Shown: positions 16,873 through 27,279 of the stretch, one piece after another
How positions within the stretch are numbered: the stretch's first letter is position 1
How the letters are laid out: the number at the start of each line of letters is the position of its first letter
NCBI GenBank assembly: GCA_001724995.1
Contig: MEFD01000001.1
Coordinates: forward strand, 1 to 41,681
DNA: 41,681 nt
Direction of reading: 5' to 3'
DNA from: Rubrivivax sp. SCN 71-131
GTDB lineage: Bacteria > Pseudomonadota > Gammaproteobacteria > Burkholderiales > Burkholderiaceae_C
Program-made: the position numbers and the translations under genes
Notes under the pieces: generated by a model
The model's input: the letters and a program-made list of their open reading frames with translations, nothing else
The model's database searches: none
What the model was told of the DNA's origin: nothing

Positions 16873-16900
16873 GGGGTTCAGGGGTTCAGGGGTTCAGGGG
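16873..16900. repeat. 8-bp tandem repeat (GGGGTTCA, three copies) between two operon genes
   Basis: Three perfect copies of GGGGTTCA run from 16873 to 16896, followed by GGGG. They sit in the 64-base gap between the DUF2147 gene stop (16926) and the FadN-like ATG (16861). On the coding strand they read TGAACCCC, ending 11 bases before the ATG. Length variation here could tune spacing or translation, but no frame is affected. The 8-bp period differs from the 11-bp GTTCAG boxes elsewhere. Confidence 0.7.
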
Positions 16901-16925
16901 TTTCGTTGAGCACGTGCCGGGTGGG

Positions 16926-17363
16926 TCACTGCACGCGCAGCCAGGTCTGGGTACGGCCAAAGAGCGGCGCACCGATGTAGCCGCGCACCTCGAGGACTTT
17001 GCCGTCGTCCTTGGGCGTCAGGCGCACCTTGTAGGTCTTGCCGTTGTTGGGGTCGAGGATGGTGCCGCCGTCCCAGTAGGGCTCGTCGGCGTTCTTCTTC
17101 ACGCCCTCGATGATGGTCATGCCGAGGATGGGCTGGTCCTTCTTCGCGCCCTCGCACTTCTCGCACCTGGAGTCGACCTTGGCGGGATCGGTCAGCTTCT
17201 CGATGCGGCCGCTGAACGCACCGCCGTTGTCGGTGATGCGAACGAGCGACTTCTCCTGCTTGGTCTCGTCGTCGATGGTCTTCCACAGGCCGGTGGGCGT
17301 GGCCTGGGCCAGCACCGTGCCGGTGGCGGCCAGCAGGGAAAGCGTGATCAGGGTCTTGCGCAT
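16926..17363 (-). CDS. Secreted DUF2147-family protein
   Basis: 145 residues with a Sec signal peptide (residues 1-20, cleavage after V-L-A-Q or A-T). The mature part has the family features: G-L-W-K-T-I-D-D near the start, G-R-I-E-K-L, the Cys-x-x-Cys pair C67-E-K-C70, W-D-G-G-T-I-L-D-P-N-N-G-K-T-Y and a C-terminal G-R-T-Q-T-W. DUF2147 proteins are small periplasmic beta-barrel-like proteins of unknown function, often near fatty-acid degradation genes in Burkholderiales. It lies between acyl-CoA dehydrogenase and the FadN-like gene and is probably part of the same transcript. Confidence 0.85.
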   Translation of the reverse strand: MRKTLITLSLLAATGTVLAQATPTGLWKTIDDETKQEKSLVRITDNGGAFSGRIEKLTDPAKVDSRCEKCEGAKKDQPILGMTIIEGVKKNADEPYWDGGTILDPNNGKTYKVRLTPKDDGKVLEVRGYIGAPLFGRTQTWLRVQ

Positions 17364-17413
17364 GGGGGGCTCCTCAGGGCTGGTCGAGAGGGGGCAAAGC
17401 GGCGATCTTGGCC

Positions 17414-19204
17414 TCAGAACAGCGCTTCGTCCATCGCCATCAGCGGCGCCAGGCCGGCGCGGCAGCTGCGGATGAGGCCGGCCGTCTCGGGCAGCAGCTT
17501 GGCGAAGTAGAAGCGCGCGGTGGCGAGCTTGGCGGTATAGAACGGGTCGCCCGAATCCTGTCTGGCGAGCGCGACCTTGGCCATGCGCGCGAAGAAGTAG
17601 GCGAAGGTCAGGTGGCCGCAGATGCGCAGGTAGTCGACCGCCGCAGCGCCGACCTCGTCGGCGTTGCCCATGGCCTTCATGCCCAGCTCCATCGTCAGCT
17701 TGGTGACCTTCTCGCCCAGGTCGGCCAGCGGGTTGACGAACTCCTGCATCGCCTCGCTCGTGCCCTCGTCCTCGACGAACTGCCGGATCAGCTTGCCGAA
17801 CTTCTTCAGCCGCGCGCCGTTGTCGGCGAGCACCTTGCGCCCCAGCAGGTCCAGCGACTGCACGGTGTTCGTGCCCTCGTAGATCATGTTGATGCGGCTG
17901 TCGCGCACGAACTGCTCCATGCCCCATTCGTGGATGTAGCCGTGGCCGCCGTAGACCTGCATGCAGTGCGAGGTGGCGATGAAGCCGTTGTCGGTCAGGA
18001 AGGCCTTGACGATGGGGGTGAGCAGCGCCACCAGGTCGGCGGCGTCGCGACGCTCGTCCTCGTCGTCGCTCGAGAGCTCCTTGTCGATCAGCAGCGCGCA
18101 GTACATCGCCAGCGCCCGCCCGCCCTCGGCGTAGGCGCGCGCGGTGAGCAGCATCTTGCGCACGTCCGGGTGCACGATGATCGGGTCGGCCGGCTTGTCC
18201 GGCGCCTTCGGGCCCGACAGCGCGCGCATCTGCAGCCGCTCCCGGGCGTAGGTGACGGCGTTCTGGTAAGCGACCTCGGACAAGCCCAGGCTCTGGTTGC
18301 CCACGCCCAGGCGCGCCGCGTTCATCATGACGAACATCGCCTGCAGGCCCTTGTTGGGCTCGCCCACGAGCGTGGCCACCGCACCGTCGAGGTTGAGCTG
18401 GCAGGTCGGGCTGGCGTGGATGCCCATCTTGTGCTCGAGCGCACCGCAGGTGATGCCGTTGTGCGCGCCCAGCGAGCCGTCGGCGCCGACGAGGAACTTG
18501 GGCGCGACGAAGAGGCTGATGCCCTTGCTGCCCGCAGGCGCATCGGGCAGGCGCGCCAGCACCAGGTGCACGATGTTGGGCACCATGTCGTGGTCGCCGG
18601 CACTGATGAAGATCTTCTGCCCGCTCAGCTTGTAGCTGCCGTCGGCCTGCGGCTCGGCCTTGGTGCGCAGCAGCCCGAGGTCGGTGCCGCAGTGCGGTTC
18701 GGTCAGGCACATCGTCGCCGTCCACTCGCCGCTGGTGAGCTTGGCCAGGTAGGCCTGCTTCTGCTCGTCGGTGCCGTGCGTGTGCAGCGCCTCGTAGGCG
18801 CCGTGCGAAAGGCCGGGGTACATGGCCCAGGCCTGGTTGGCCGAGTTCAGCATCTCGTAGAGACACTGGTTGAGCAGCACCGGCAGGCCCTGGCCGCCAT
18901 ACGCCGGGTCGCAGCTCAGCGCCGGCCAGCCGCCCTCGACGTACTTCGCGTAGGCCTCCTTGAAGCCCTTGGGCGTGCCCACCGCGTGCGTGGCCTTGTC
19001 CAGCGTGCAGCCCTCGGCATCGCCGCTGAGGTTGAGCGGCGCGATGACCTCGGCGGCGAACTTGCCCGCCTCGGCGAGCACGGCGTTCACGGTTTCGACG
19101 TCGAGGTCGGCGTGCCGAGGCAGCAGCTTCAGCTCGTCGACGGCGCCAAGAAGCTCGTGCATGACGAACTGCAGGTCGCGCAGGGGCGGGGTGTAGGTGG
19201 GCAT
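17414..19204 (-). CDS. Acyl-CoA dehydrogenase (large, about 600-residue class)
   Basis: 596-residue FAD enzyme that introduces the trans-2 double bond into acyl-CoA. Domains in order: N-terminal helical, beta-barrel (M-C-L-T-E-P-H-C-G-T-D-L-G, K-I-F-I-S-A-G-D-H-D), C-terminal helical with the catalytic Glu443 in I-Y-E-G-T-N-T-V-Q, and the extra C-terminal helical domain of the long AcdH-type class. The ATG at 19204 gives the family start (M-P-T-Y-T-P-P-L-R-D-L-Q-F). First structural gene of the beta-oxidation cluster; the upstream TetR gene on the same strand is the probable regulator. Confidence 0.93.
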   Translation of the reverse strand: MPTYTPPLRDLQFVMHELLGAVDELKLLPRHADLDVETVNAVLAEAGKFAAEVIAPLNLSGDAEGCTLDKATHAVGTPKGFKEAYAKYVEGGWPALSCDPAYGGQGLPVLLNQCLYEMLNSANQAWAMYPGLSHGAYEALHTHGTDEQKQAYLAKLTSGEWTATMCLTEPHCGTDLGLLRTKAEPQADGSYKLSGQKIFISAGDHDMVPNIVHLVLARLPDAPAGSKGISLFVAPKFLVGADGSLGAHNGITCGALEHKMGIHASPTCQLNLDGAVATLVGEPNKGLQAMFVMMNAARLGVGNQSLGLSEVAYQNAVTYARERLQMRALSGPKAPDKPADPIIVHPDVRKMLLTARAYAEGGRALAMYCALLIDKELSSDDEDERRDAADLVALLTPIVKAFLTDNGFIATSHCMQVYGGHGYIHEWGMEQFVRDSRINMIYEGTNTVQSLDLLGRKVLADNGARLKKFGKLIRQFVEDEGTSEAMQEFVNPLADLGEKVTKLTMELGMKAMGNADEVGAAAVDYLRICGHLTFAYFFARMAKVALARQDSGDPFYTAKLATARFYFAKLLPETAGLIRSCRAGLAPLMAMDEALF

Positions 19205-19230
19205 GGCGTGGGCTCCGGGCTTGGGGGTGA

Positions 19231-19270
19231 ACGAAAGCGCGCGAAAGAGTGCGAAAGCGCGTGAACGAGC
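19231..19270. repeat. 10-bp degenerate tandem repeat in the acyl-CoA dehydrogenase leader
   Basis: Four consecutive decamers, ACGAAAGCGC, GCGAAAGAGT, GCGAAAGCGC and GTGAACGAGC, share the core CGAAAG/TGAACG at exact 10-bp steps. They occupy half of the 82-base gap between the TetR stop (19287) and the dehydrogenase ATG (19204). The near-helical period would place the cores on one DNA face, so protein binding is possible; slippage debris is the alternative. Confidence 0.5.
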
Positions 19271-19286
19271 GAGGGAGGCGGGAGCC

Positions 19287-19988
19287 TCAGCGGCGCGCCG
19301 AGGCCACGGCGGCCGGGTTGTCGAAGGCGGCCGCGGCGTCGTGCGCGGCGGCGGCGTCGGTCGTTCGGTACTCCCGCACCAGGCGCGCGAAGGCGGTGTG
19401 CGCGCGCGCCAGCGTGTCGGGCTGGCGCAGGAAGCGCGCGTCGTGGTGCAGGGCGAGGATGAGGCCGTGGATCTCGAACAGCATCTGCGCGGAGTCGGTG
19501 TCGGCGCGCAGATGGCCCGCGTCGATGGCGGCGCGGATGGCACGCTCGAGCGCCGCGTGCCAGCTGCGCACCATCTCCGCCAGCGCGTCGCGCACCGGCC
19601 CGGGGCGGTCGTCGAACTCGACCGCGCCGCTGATGTAGATGCAGCCGGAGTCGATCTCCATCGACACGCGCCGCACCCAGCGCTCGAACAGGGCGAAGAG
19701 ACGCGGCAGCCCGCGCGGCTCGCGGATCGCCGGGAAGAAGACCTCCTCCTCGAAGCGCGCGTGGTATTCGCGCACGACCGAGATCTGCAGTTCCTCGCGC
19801 GAGCCGAAATGCGCGAAGACGCCGGACTTGCTCATCCCGGTGACCTCGGCCAGCGCACCGATCGACAGGCCCTCGAGCCCCATGTGCGAGGCCAGCGTCA
19901 GCGCGGCGTCGAGGATCGCGGCACGCGTTTGCTGGCCCTTGTGCAGACTGCGGGGCGGCGCGGTGGCGGGCGAACGGTTGGGGTTCAC
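19287..19988 (-). CDS. TetR-family regulator of the beta-oxidation cluster
   Basis: 233 residues. The N-terminal helix-turn-helix (about 20-65) contains T-R-A-A-I-L-D-A-A-L and L-S-I-G-A-L-A-E-V-T-G-M-S-K-S-G-V-F-A-H-F-G-S-R; the ligand domain follows, with an Ala/Asp-rich C-terminal tail. The GTG at 19988 was chosen because the protein then starts 18 residues before the first helix; an in-frame ATG at 20198 would extend through the operator. It precedes the acyl-CoA dehydrogenase gene on the same strand by 82 bases and has a perfect palindrome in its own promoter. Autoregulation and acyl-CoA response are inferred from family and context. Confidence 0.88.
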   Translation of the reverse strand: MNPNRSPATAPPRSLHKGQQTRAAILDAALTLASHMGLEGLSIGALAEVTGMSKSGVFAHFGSREELQISVVREYHARFEEEVFFPAIREPRGLPRLFALFERWVRRVSMEIDSGCIYISGAVEFDDRPGPVRDALAEMVRSWHAALERAIRAAIDAGHLRADTDSAQMLFEIHGLILALHHDARFLRQPDTLARAHTAFARLVREYRTTDAAAAHDAAAAFDNPAAVASARR

Positions 19989-20002
19989 GGCAGAAATAAT
20001 AC

Positions 20003-20014
20003 GAACGATCGTTC
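20003..20014. promoter_or_regulatory. Palindromic operator GAACGATCGTTC upstream of the TetR gene
   Basis: GAACGATCGTTC is a perfect 12-bp palindrome 15 bases before the TetR GTG start, embedded in the only AT-rich stretch nearby (AATAATAC on one side, CATTTT on the other). Size, symmetry and position are typical of TetR-family autoregulatory operators overlapping a promoter. Confidence 0.7.
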
Positions 20015-20114
20015 CATTTTGCCTCAGTCCCCGATCTTCCGGCCAGGGCCGGCGAAAAATTCCCGATTGGCCGCGCCAGGACCGCCCCAACGTCGCCGGC
20101 AAGGGCGCCCCGGC

Positions 20115-20120
20115 AGGAGG
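20115..20120 (+). promoter_or_regulatory. Strong ribosome-binding site that selects a TTG start for the HNH gene
   Basis: AGGAGG is a full Shine-Dalgarno match and lies eight bases before TTG at 20129. The rival start, GTG at 20147, has no purine-rich sequence upstream. The spacing therefore favours TTG and six extra N-terminal residues. Confidence 0.65.
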
Positions 20121-20128
20121 GGGCCCGA

Positions 20129-20704
20129 TTGCGGTACGCTCTGCGGGTGGACGTGCTGCAGCTCGATATCTCCGGGCGGCCGCAGGCGTGGGTCTCACCC
20201 AAGGAAGCGGCGGTGCTCTACGCCAGCGACGAAGTGGCGTGGACGCTTGGCCGCGCCTGCCAGGTGCTGCGCGGCGGCATCCAGCGCAGCAGCGGGCGGC
20301 AGTCCATCATCGAACTGCACCCCATCGTCGCCGTGCGCGGTGCCGTGCCCTCGCGCGCATGGCGGCAGAGCCCGGCGCTGACCAACGGCAAGCTGTTCGT
20401 GCGCGACCGCCGTCTCTGCGCCTACTGCGGCCGGCTCTTCGACGAGGAGAGCCTGACGCGCGAGCACATCGTGCCGGTCTCGCGCCGCGGGCAGGACAGC
20501 TGGATGAACTGCATCACCGCCTGTCGCGCCTGCAACGGGCGCAAGGGCAACCGCCTGCCCGAGGAGGCGCACATGAGCCTGCTCTACCTGCCCTACGTGC
20601 CTAGCCTGCACGAGGACATGATCCTGCGCGGCCGGCGCATCCTCGCCGATCAGATGGAGTTCCTGCTCGCCAGCGTGCCGCGCAACAGCCGCCTGCACGG
20701 CTGA
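20129..20704 (+). CDS. HNH endonuclease-family protein
   Basis: 191 residues. The HNH nuclease core (about 95-150) has zinc pairs C-A-Y-C-G and C-R-A-C-N, and the catalytic segment E-H-I-V-P-V-S-R-R-G followed by W-M-N-C-I-T-A-C; the N is in C-N-G-R-K-G-N. The N-terminal 90 residues (P-Q-A-W-V-S-P-K-E-A-A-V-L-Y) are typical of a chromosomal HNH family common in Burkholderiales next to housekeeping genes and not tied to phage or restriction systems. The biological role is unknown. It is divergent from the TetR gene and convergent with acnA. Confidence 0.87.
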   Translation: MRYALRVDVLQLDISGRPQAWVSPKEAAVLYASDEVAWTLGRACQVLRGGIQRSSGRQSIIELHPIVAVRGAVPSRAWRQSPALTNGKLFVRDRRLCAYCGRLFDEESLTREHIVPVSRRGQDSWMNCITACRACNGRKGNRLPEEAHMSLLYLPYVPSLHEDMILRGRRILADQMEFLLASVPRNSRLHG

Positions 20705-20732
20705 GTACCGCGCGTCACCGCGCCGGATTCCT

Positions 20733-20757
20733 CCCTCTCCCGCGCCGCGGGAGAGGG
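20733..20757. terminator. REP-like 11-bp hairpin between HNH gene and acnA
   Basis: CCCTCTCCCGC - GCG/GCC loop - GCGGGAGAGGG: perfect 11-bp arms (20733-20743 and 20747-20757) with a 3-base loop, followed by CTGGTGCGAGGGTG. It lies between two converging genes (stops at 20704 and 20787), so it can end transcription from both sides. CCCTCTCCC...GGGAGAGGG stems followed by CTGGxGxGAGGG are widespread intergenic REP-like elements in proteobacteria (from general knowledge). Confidence 0.75.
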
Positions 20758-20786
20758 CTGGTGCGAGGGTGCGGCCCCGCCGCCGT

Positions 20787-23633
<2,847 letters not shown>

Positions 23634-23792
23634 CGGCTTGTCCTCTTCGGCCGTCCTGGAGGGCACGCCGCGCGGGGCTGCAGCCGGCGAAGGCGGCGCC
23701 ACGGCGCGGGCGCACAGGCTTGTGCGCGGACATTGTGCGCCGCCGCCGATACCACTGGGGGCGGTGGGCTCGTGCGCCGGCTCGCGGCCGCT

Positions 23793-25169
23793 TCAGCTCG
23801 CGCGCGGCAGGCGCAGACGCAGGCGCGCGCCGCCCAGCGGCGCTTCCAGCACCTGCACGCTGCCGCCGTAGGTCTCCGCCAGCGTGCGCACGATGTCCAG
23901 GCCCAGGCCCGAGCCGGCACGCCGCTCGTCGAGCTGCACGCCGCGCTCGAACATGCGCTCGCGCTGCTCGACGGGGATGCCCGGCCCGTCGTCGTCGACG
24001 GTGACGGCGAGCTGCTCGCCCTCGCCCCGCACGTCGACGAGAACACGCGTGCGCGCCCACTTGCCGGCGTTGTCGAGCAGGTTGCCGAGCAGCTCGTAGA
24101 GGTCCTGCTCCTCGCCGCGGAAGGCGAGATCCTCGGCCCCCGGCGCCAGCTCGAACACCAGCTCGCGATCGACGTGCAGGCGCTGCATCGTGCGCAGCAG
24201 CGCCTGCAGCGGCGGCAGCACCGGCGTGCGCAGGCCGGTGGCGCGCACCGCCGCCGCCGCGCGCGCGCGCGCGAGGTGGTAGTCGACCTGGCGACGGGCG
24301 ATCTGCACCTGGTCGCGCACCAGCGCGGCCAGCGGGCCCTCGGCCCCCGCCGACGCGTTGGCGAGCACCGACAGCGGCGTGTGCACCGCATGCGCCAGGT
24401 TGCCGGCCTGCGTGCGCGCACGCTGCACCATCTCGGCGTTGGCGGCGAGCACGTGGTTGAACTCCTGCACCAGCGGCTGCAGCTCCTGCGGGAAGCGGCC
24501 TTCGATGCGCGCGGCCCCGCCGCCGCGCACCGCGGCCAGGCTGTGGCGCATGCGCGCCAGCGGCCGCGAGGCGATCTGCAGCTGCAGCGCCACCGCGCCG
24601 AGCAGCCCGGCGCCCAGCGTCGCCAGCGCGATCAGCAGCAGGCGCGTGAAGCGCCCGATCGGCTCGGCGATCACCTTCTCGTCGGCCGCCACCACCAGGC
24701 GCAGGCGCGGCGCCTGCTCGTCGGGCAGCTCGAGCGTGCGCGCCACCGCCAGCAGCCCATGGCCCTGCGCGTCGGTCAGCTCGAGCATGCGATGCCCCCG
24801 CGTCGGATAGCCCTCGGGCAGCGGCGGCAAGGCCAGCGTCTGGTCCCACAGCGAGCGCGAGCGCAGCAGTCCGGCCTGCGCCGCGGCGCCGAGGCGGTCG
24901 ACCTGCCAGTACAGGCCCGAGAGCGGCTGCGACAGGCGCGCGTCGAGCGCCACCGCCTCGAGCCTCACGCCCTTGCCGGGCTCCCATTCGAGCGCGGCGC
25001 TGAGCTGGTCGAGCTGCAGCACGAGCTGCGTGCGCAACTGCTCGCGCACGTGCTCGCCGAAGAGCGCGCGCAGGCCCCAGCCGGCCAGGCCGACGGCCAG
25101 CAGCACCCACGCCAGCGTGCCCACCAGCAGCTGCAGCCGCAGCGAGCGCGGCCGTGCGCGCGGCCTCAT
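23793..25169 (-). CDS. Sensor histidine kinase (PhoQ/QseC-like) of the PepSY locus
   Basis: 458 residues. TM1 about 12-34, periplasmic sensor about 35-165 and TM2 about 176-200 are followed by a HAMP-like linker. The dimerisation/phosphoacceptor helix has H260 in N-L-A-H-A-V-H-T-P-L. The residue after the histidine is Ala rather than the usual Glu, as in the PhoQ-type box (T-H-S-L-K-T-P-L). ATPase boxes: N (N-L-L-D-N-A-G-K-W-A), G1 (D-D-D-G-P-G-I-P), G2 (G-S-G-L-G-L-D-I-V). The ATG overlaps the response-regulator stop as ATGA, so the pair is translationally coupled. The signal is unknown; metal or redox state would fit the neighbours. Confidence 0.92.
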   Translation of the reverse strand: MRPRARPRSLRLQLLVGTLAWVLLAVGLAGWGLRALFGEHVREQLRTQLVLQLDQLSAALEWEPGKGVRLEAVALDARLSQPLSGLYWQVDRLGAAAQAGLLRSRSLWDQTLALPPLPEGYPTRGHRMLELTDAQGHGLLAVARTLELPDEQAPRLRLVVAADEKVIAEPIGRFTRLLLIALATLGAGLLGAVALQLQIASRPLARMRHSLAAVRGGGAARIEGRFPQELQPLVQEFNHVLAANAEMVQRARTQAGNLAHAVHTPLSVLANASAGAEGPLAALVRDQVQIARRQVDYHLARARAAAAVRATGLRTPVLPPLQALLRTMQRLHVDRELVFELAPGAEDLAFRGEEQDLYELLGNLLDNAGKWARTRVLVDVRGEGEQLAVTVDDDGPGIPVEQRERMFERGVQLDERRAGSGLGLDIVRTLAETYGGSVQVLEAPLGGARLRLRLPRAS

Positions 25170-25846
25170 GCGCCGACGTCGCCGCAGCCCGGGTCCACCA
25201 GCCGGTAGCCCAGCCCGCGCACGGTCTCGATGCTGCCGGCGGGCAGCTTCTTGCGCAGCCGGCCGACGAAGACCTCGATGGTGTTCGAATCGCGCTCGCT
25301 GTCGTAGGGGTAGATGTGCTCGGCCAGCTCGGTGCGCGAGAGCACCTCGCCCTTGCGCTGCATCAGCAGCGACAGCAGCTTGAATTCGTGGCTGGTGAGC
25401 GTCAGCGGCCGGCCCTGCAGCAGCACGCGCGTCTGGCGCGTGTCGAGTTCGATCGCCCCGCACTTCCAGACCACGCTCGCGTGCTCGCCGCGCCGCCGCA
25501 GCAGCGCGCGCACGCGCGCCAGCAGTTCCTCCATCTGGAAGGGCTTGGCCAGGTAGTCGTCGGCGCCGGCGTCGATGCCGGCCACCTTCTCCTGCCAGGC
25601 GCTGCGCGCGGTGAGGATGAGCACCGGCATGTTGCGCCCGGCGGTGCGCCAGCGGCGCAGCACCGTGAGCCCGTCGACCTGCGGCAGCCCGAGATCGAGC
25701 ACGACGGCATCGAAGTCCTCGACCTCGCCGAGGTAGTGCCCGTCACGGCCGTCGGCCGCGGCCTCGACCGTGTGCCCCGCCTCGCCGATCGCCCGCACCA
25801 GCTGCGCGCGCAGCGTGACGTCGTCTTCAACGACGAGGATGCGCAT
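25166..25846 (-). CDS. OmpR/PhoB-family response regulator
   Basis: 226 residues. The receiver domain (1-115) has acidic D8/D9, phosphoacceptor D51 (V-V-L-D-L-G-L-P), T79 and K101 (A-K-P-F). The C-terminal winged helix (about 128-218) ends in the family signature V-R-G-L-G-Y-R-L. It is likely to bind 11-bp-spaced direct repeats like other OmpR-type regulators, and the matching GTTCAG boxes lie in the adjacent divergent promoter. Its start overlaps the 3' end of the PepSY gene by 20 bases, making a PepSY-regulator-kinase operon on the minus strand. Confidence 0.93.
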   Translation of the reverse strand: MRILVVEDDVTLRAQLVRAIGEAGHTVEAAADGRDGHYLGEVEDFDAVVLDLGLPQVDGLTVLRRWRTAGRNMPVLILTARSAWQEKVAGIDAGADDYLAKPFQMEELLARVRALLRRRGEHASVVWKCGAIELDTRQTRVLLQGRPLTLTSHEFKLLSLLMQRKGEVLSRTELAEHIYPYDSERDSNTIEVFVGRLRKKLPAGSIETVRGLGYRLVDPGCGDVGA

Positions 25847-26192
25847 CTCCGTCCTTCCCGTGTTCCCTGCGCTTGATGCTCAGCACGCGGCCGTCGGTGG
25901 CGTCGACCTTCACGCCGGCCAGGCGGCCATCGGGCTGCAACAGGCGGATCTTGTACACGAATCGGCCGTCGTCGCGCTCGAATTCCACCTTCAGCACCTG
26001 CCCGGGAAGCTCGCGCTCGAGCTTGTCGAGCACGCTGCGCAGCGGCAGCACCTGCCCCTGCTCGAGCGCACGCCGGGCGAGATCGTGATCGTGGTCGTCG
26101 TCGGCGCGGGCGACCCGGCCCGCGCCAAGCGCCGCCGCCGCGAGACCGGCCAGCAGCGATCGCCGCAAGGGAAGGATTCGAGGGTCGGTCAT
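25827..26192 (-). CDS. Periplasmic PepSY-domain protein
   Basis: 121 residues. An N-terminal export signal with twin arginines (L-R-R-S-L-L-A-G-L-A-A-A-A-L-G-A-G), a His/Asp-rich mature start (D-D-D-H-D-H-D), and one PepSY domain (about 45-110: V-L-K-V-E-F-E-R-D-D-G-R-F-V-Y-K-I and V-K-V-D-A-T-D-G-R-V-L-S-I). Such proteins often precede regulator-kinase pairs in Burkholderiales; a modulating role towards the kinase sensor is inferred. First gene of the minus-strand operon. The predicted -10 box TACAAA (26205-26200) is only seven bases before the ATG, so the transcript may be leaderless. Confidence 0.85.
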   Translation of the reverse strand: MTDPRILPLRRSLLAGLAAAALGAGRVARADDDHDHDLARRALEQGQVLPLRSVLDKLERELPGQVLKVEFERDDGRFVYKIRLLQPDGRLAGVKVDATDGRVLSIKRREHGKDGDAHPRR

Positions 26193-26216
26193 GGAGCCGT
26201 TTGTAACCCGCGACCG

Positions 26217-26272
26217 ATGAATGCGAAATGAACGCTCCGTTCAGGTCTGGTTCAGGCGCGCTTTCGCACACT
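26217..26272. promoter_or_regulatory. Divergent promoter with four 11-bp-phased GTTCAG-type boxes (site 1)
   Basis: Hexamers start at 26217 (ATGAAT), 26228 (ATGAAC), 26239 (GTTCAG) and 26250 (GTTCAG), each exactly 11 bp apart. The first two are the reverse complement orientation (GTTCAT, ATTCAT), so two direct-repeat pairs point outward. Rightward, GTTCAG is followed after 11 bases by CACACT (26267-26272) as a -10 box for the operon starting at 26300. Leftward, the pair is followed after 11 bases by TACAAA (26205-26200) for the PepSY-regulator-kinase operon. The layout is that of an OmpR-type activator overlapping -35 regions. Binding by the local regulator is inferred. Confidence 0.75.
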
Positions 26273-26299
26273 GCCCGCAACGCCGAAAGGAGATTCCCG

Positions 26300-26743
26300 A
26301 TGAAGCCCCCCCAACGCGCCCTCCTCGCCTTGTCCCTGCCGCTGGCCTTGACCCTGACCCTGGTCGCCGCCTCGGCCCTGGCCGACGATGACTGTGACGT
26401 GCCCATCGAACAGTGGCAGCCGCGCGCGGCGGTGCTGCAGAAGGCCGCGCAGCAGGGCTGGAAGGTGCAGCGCCTGAAGATCGACGACGGCTGCTACGAG
26501 ATTCGCGGCCGCGACGAGCAGGGCCGACGCTTCAAGGCCAAGCTCGATCCGCGCACGCTCGAGACGGTGAAGATGAAGCGGCGCGACCGCGACCGCGACC
26601 GCGACAGCGACAAGGAGCGCGACCGCGAACGCAGCCGCGAGCGCGTGCACGGCCCGGTCGACGCCGCCTCCGCGGCCGACGGCGGCAGCGCGCCCAGCTC
26701 GATCCTCGAGCCCGGCACCCGGCCGCGCGCGACGATCGAGTAA
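26300..26743 (+). CDS. Secreted PepSY-type protein with an Arg/Asp-repeat tail
   Basis: 147 residues: a signal peptide (1-26, ending S-A-L-A), a PepSY-like domain (about 30-95: W-Q-P-R-A-A-V-L-Q-K-A-A-Q-Q-G-W-K-V and C-Y-E-I-R-G-R-D-E-Q-G-R), and a highly charged segment of R-D/R-E dipeptides (about 94-116). The tail ends in a Pro/Ser-rich stretch. Two cysteines, C33 and C57, may pair. AAGGAG lies seven bases before the ATG at 26300, which is preferred over 26228. First gene of the operon leading to DUF2271, the flavoprotein and apbE; a periplasmic inhibitor or chaperone role is a guess. Confidence 0.85.
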   Translation: MKPPQRALLALSLPLALTLTLVAASALADDDCDVPIEQWQPRAAVLQKAAQQGWKVQRLKIDDGCYEIRGRDEQGRRFKAKLDPRTLETVKMKRRDRDRDRDSDKERDRERSRERVHGPVDAASAADGGSAPSSILEPGTRPRATIE

Positions 26744-26790
26744 CGCTGCCGACGAACGAAGCTGCAACCCAAGAGATCGGAGGAACCCCC

Positions 26791-27267
26791 ATGTCCAAGC
26801 CCCTGCTCACCACGCTGGCCGCCGCCTGCGCGCTGGCGCTGCCGATGGCCGCGCACAGCAAGACGGTGACCCTCTCCACCACGCTGAAGAACTACGGCGG
26901 CGACGGCGCCTACCTCGCCGTCTACCTCACCGACGCCAAGGGCGCCTACGCCGGCACGCTGTGGGTCGCCGGCGGCAAGGCCAAGTACTACAAGCACCTG
27001 GCGGACTGGAACCGCCTCTCCGCCGCCGACGGCAAGCGGCTGCAGGGCGTGACCGGCGCCAGCGTCGGCCAGGGCCGCACGCTCAAGGTCACGGTCGATC
27101 TGGCCGACGCGCTGATCGACGCCGGCTACGAGATCCGCATCGACGCCGCCGTCGAGGACATGCGCGACAGTCCGAGCGAGGTGCGCGTGCCGCTGGCCGC
27201 GGCCAACGCGGGCAAGCCGCAGGCGGGCAAGCAGTACATCCAGTCCGCCAGCTTCCAGCTGCAGTAA
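26791..27267 (+). CDS. Secreted DUF2271 protein, candidate covalent-flavin carrier
   Basis: 158 residues with a Sec signal peptide (1-23, cleavage near A-H-S). The mature part is a DUF2271 beta-sandwich (G-A-Y-L-A-V-Y-L-T-D, G-T-L-W-V-A-G-G-K-A-K-Y-Y-K-H-L, Y-E-I-R-I-D-A-A-V-E-D). The segment Q85-G-V-T88-G-A-S91 resembles the ApbE flavinylation motif D-x-x-[ST]-G-A-[ST], with Gln in place of Asp. DUF2271 genes are known companions of ApbE/PepSY clusters. It is followed by the flavoprotein after 12 bases. I infer a periplasmic electron carrier with FMN on T88; loss of the Asp leaves that open. GGAGG precedes the ATG. Confidence 0.85.
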   Translation: MSKPLLTTLAAACALALPMAAHSKTVTLSTTLKNYGGDGAYLAVYLTDAKGAYAGTLWVAGGKAKYYKHLADWNRLSAADGKRLQGVTGASVGQGRTLKVTVDLADALIDAGYEIRIDAAVEDMRDSPSEVRVPLAAANAGKPQAGKQYIQSASFQLQ

Positions 27268-27279
27268 GGAGCGGCGACG

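Noticed and set aside
16876..16897. GTTCAG copies in the tandem repeat before the FadN-like gene, as possible regulator boxes
   Set aside because: Period is 8 bp rather than 11 bp and they are a product of the GGGGTTCA tandem repeat.
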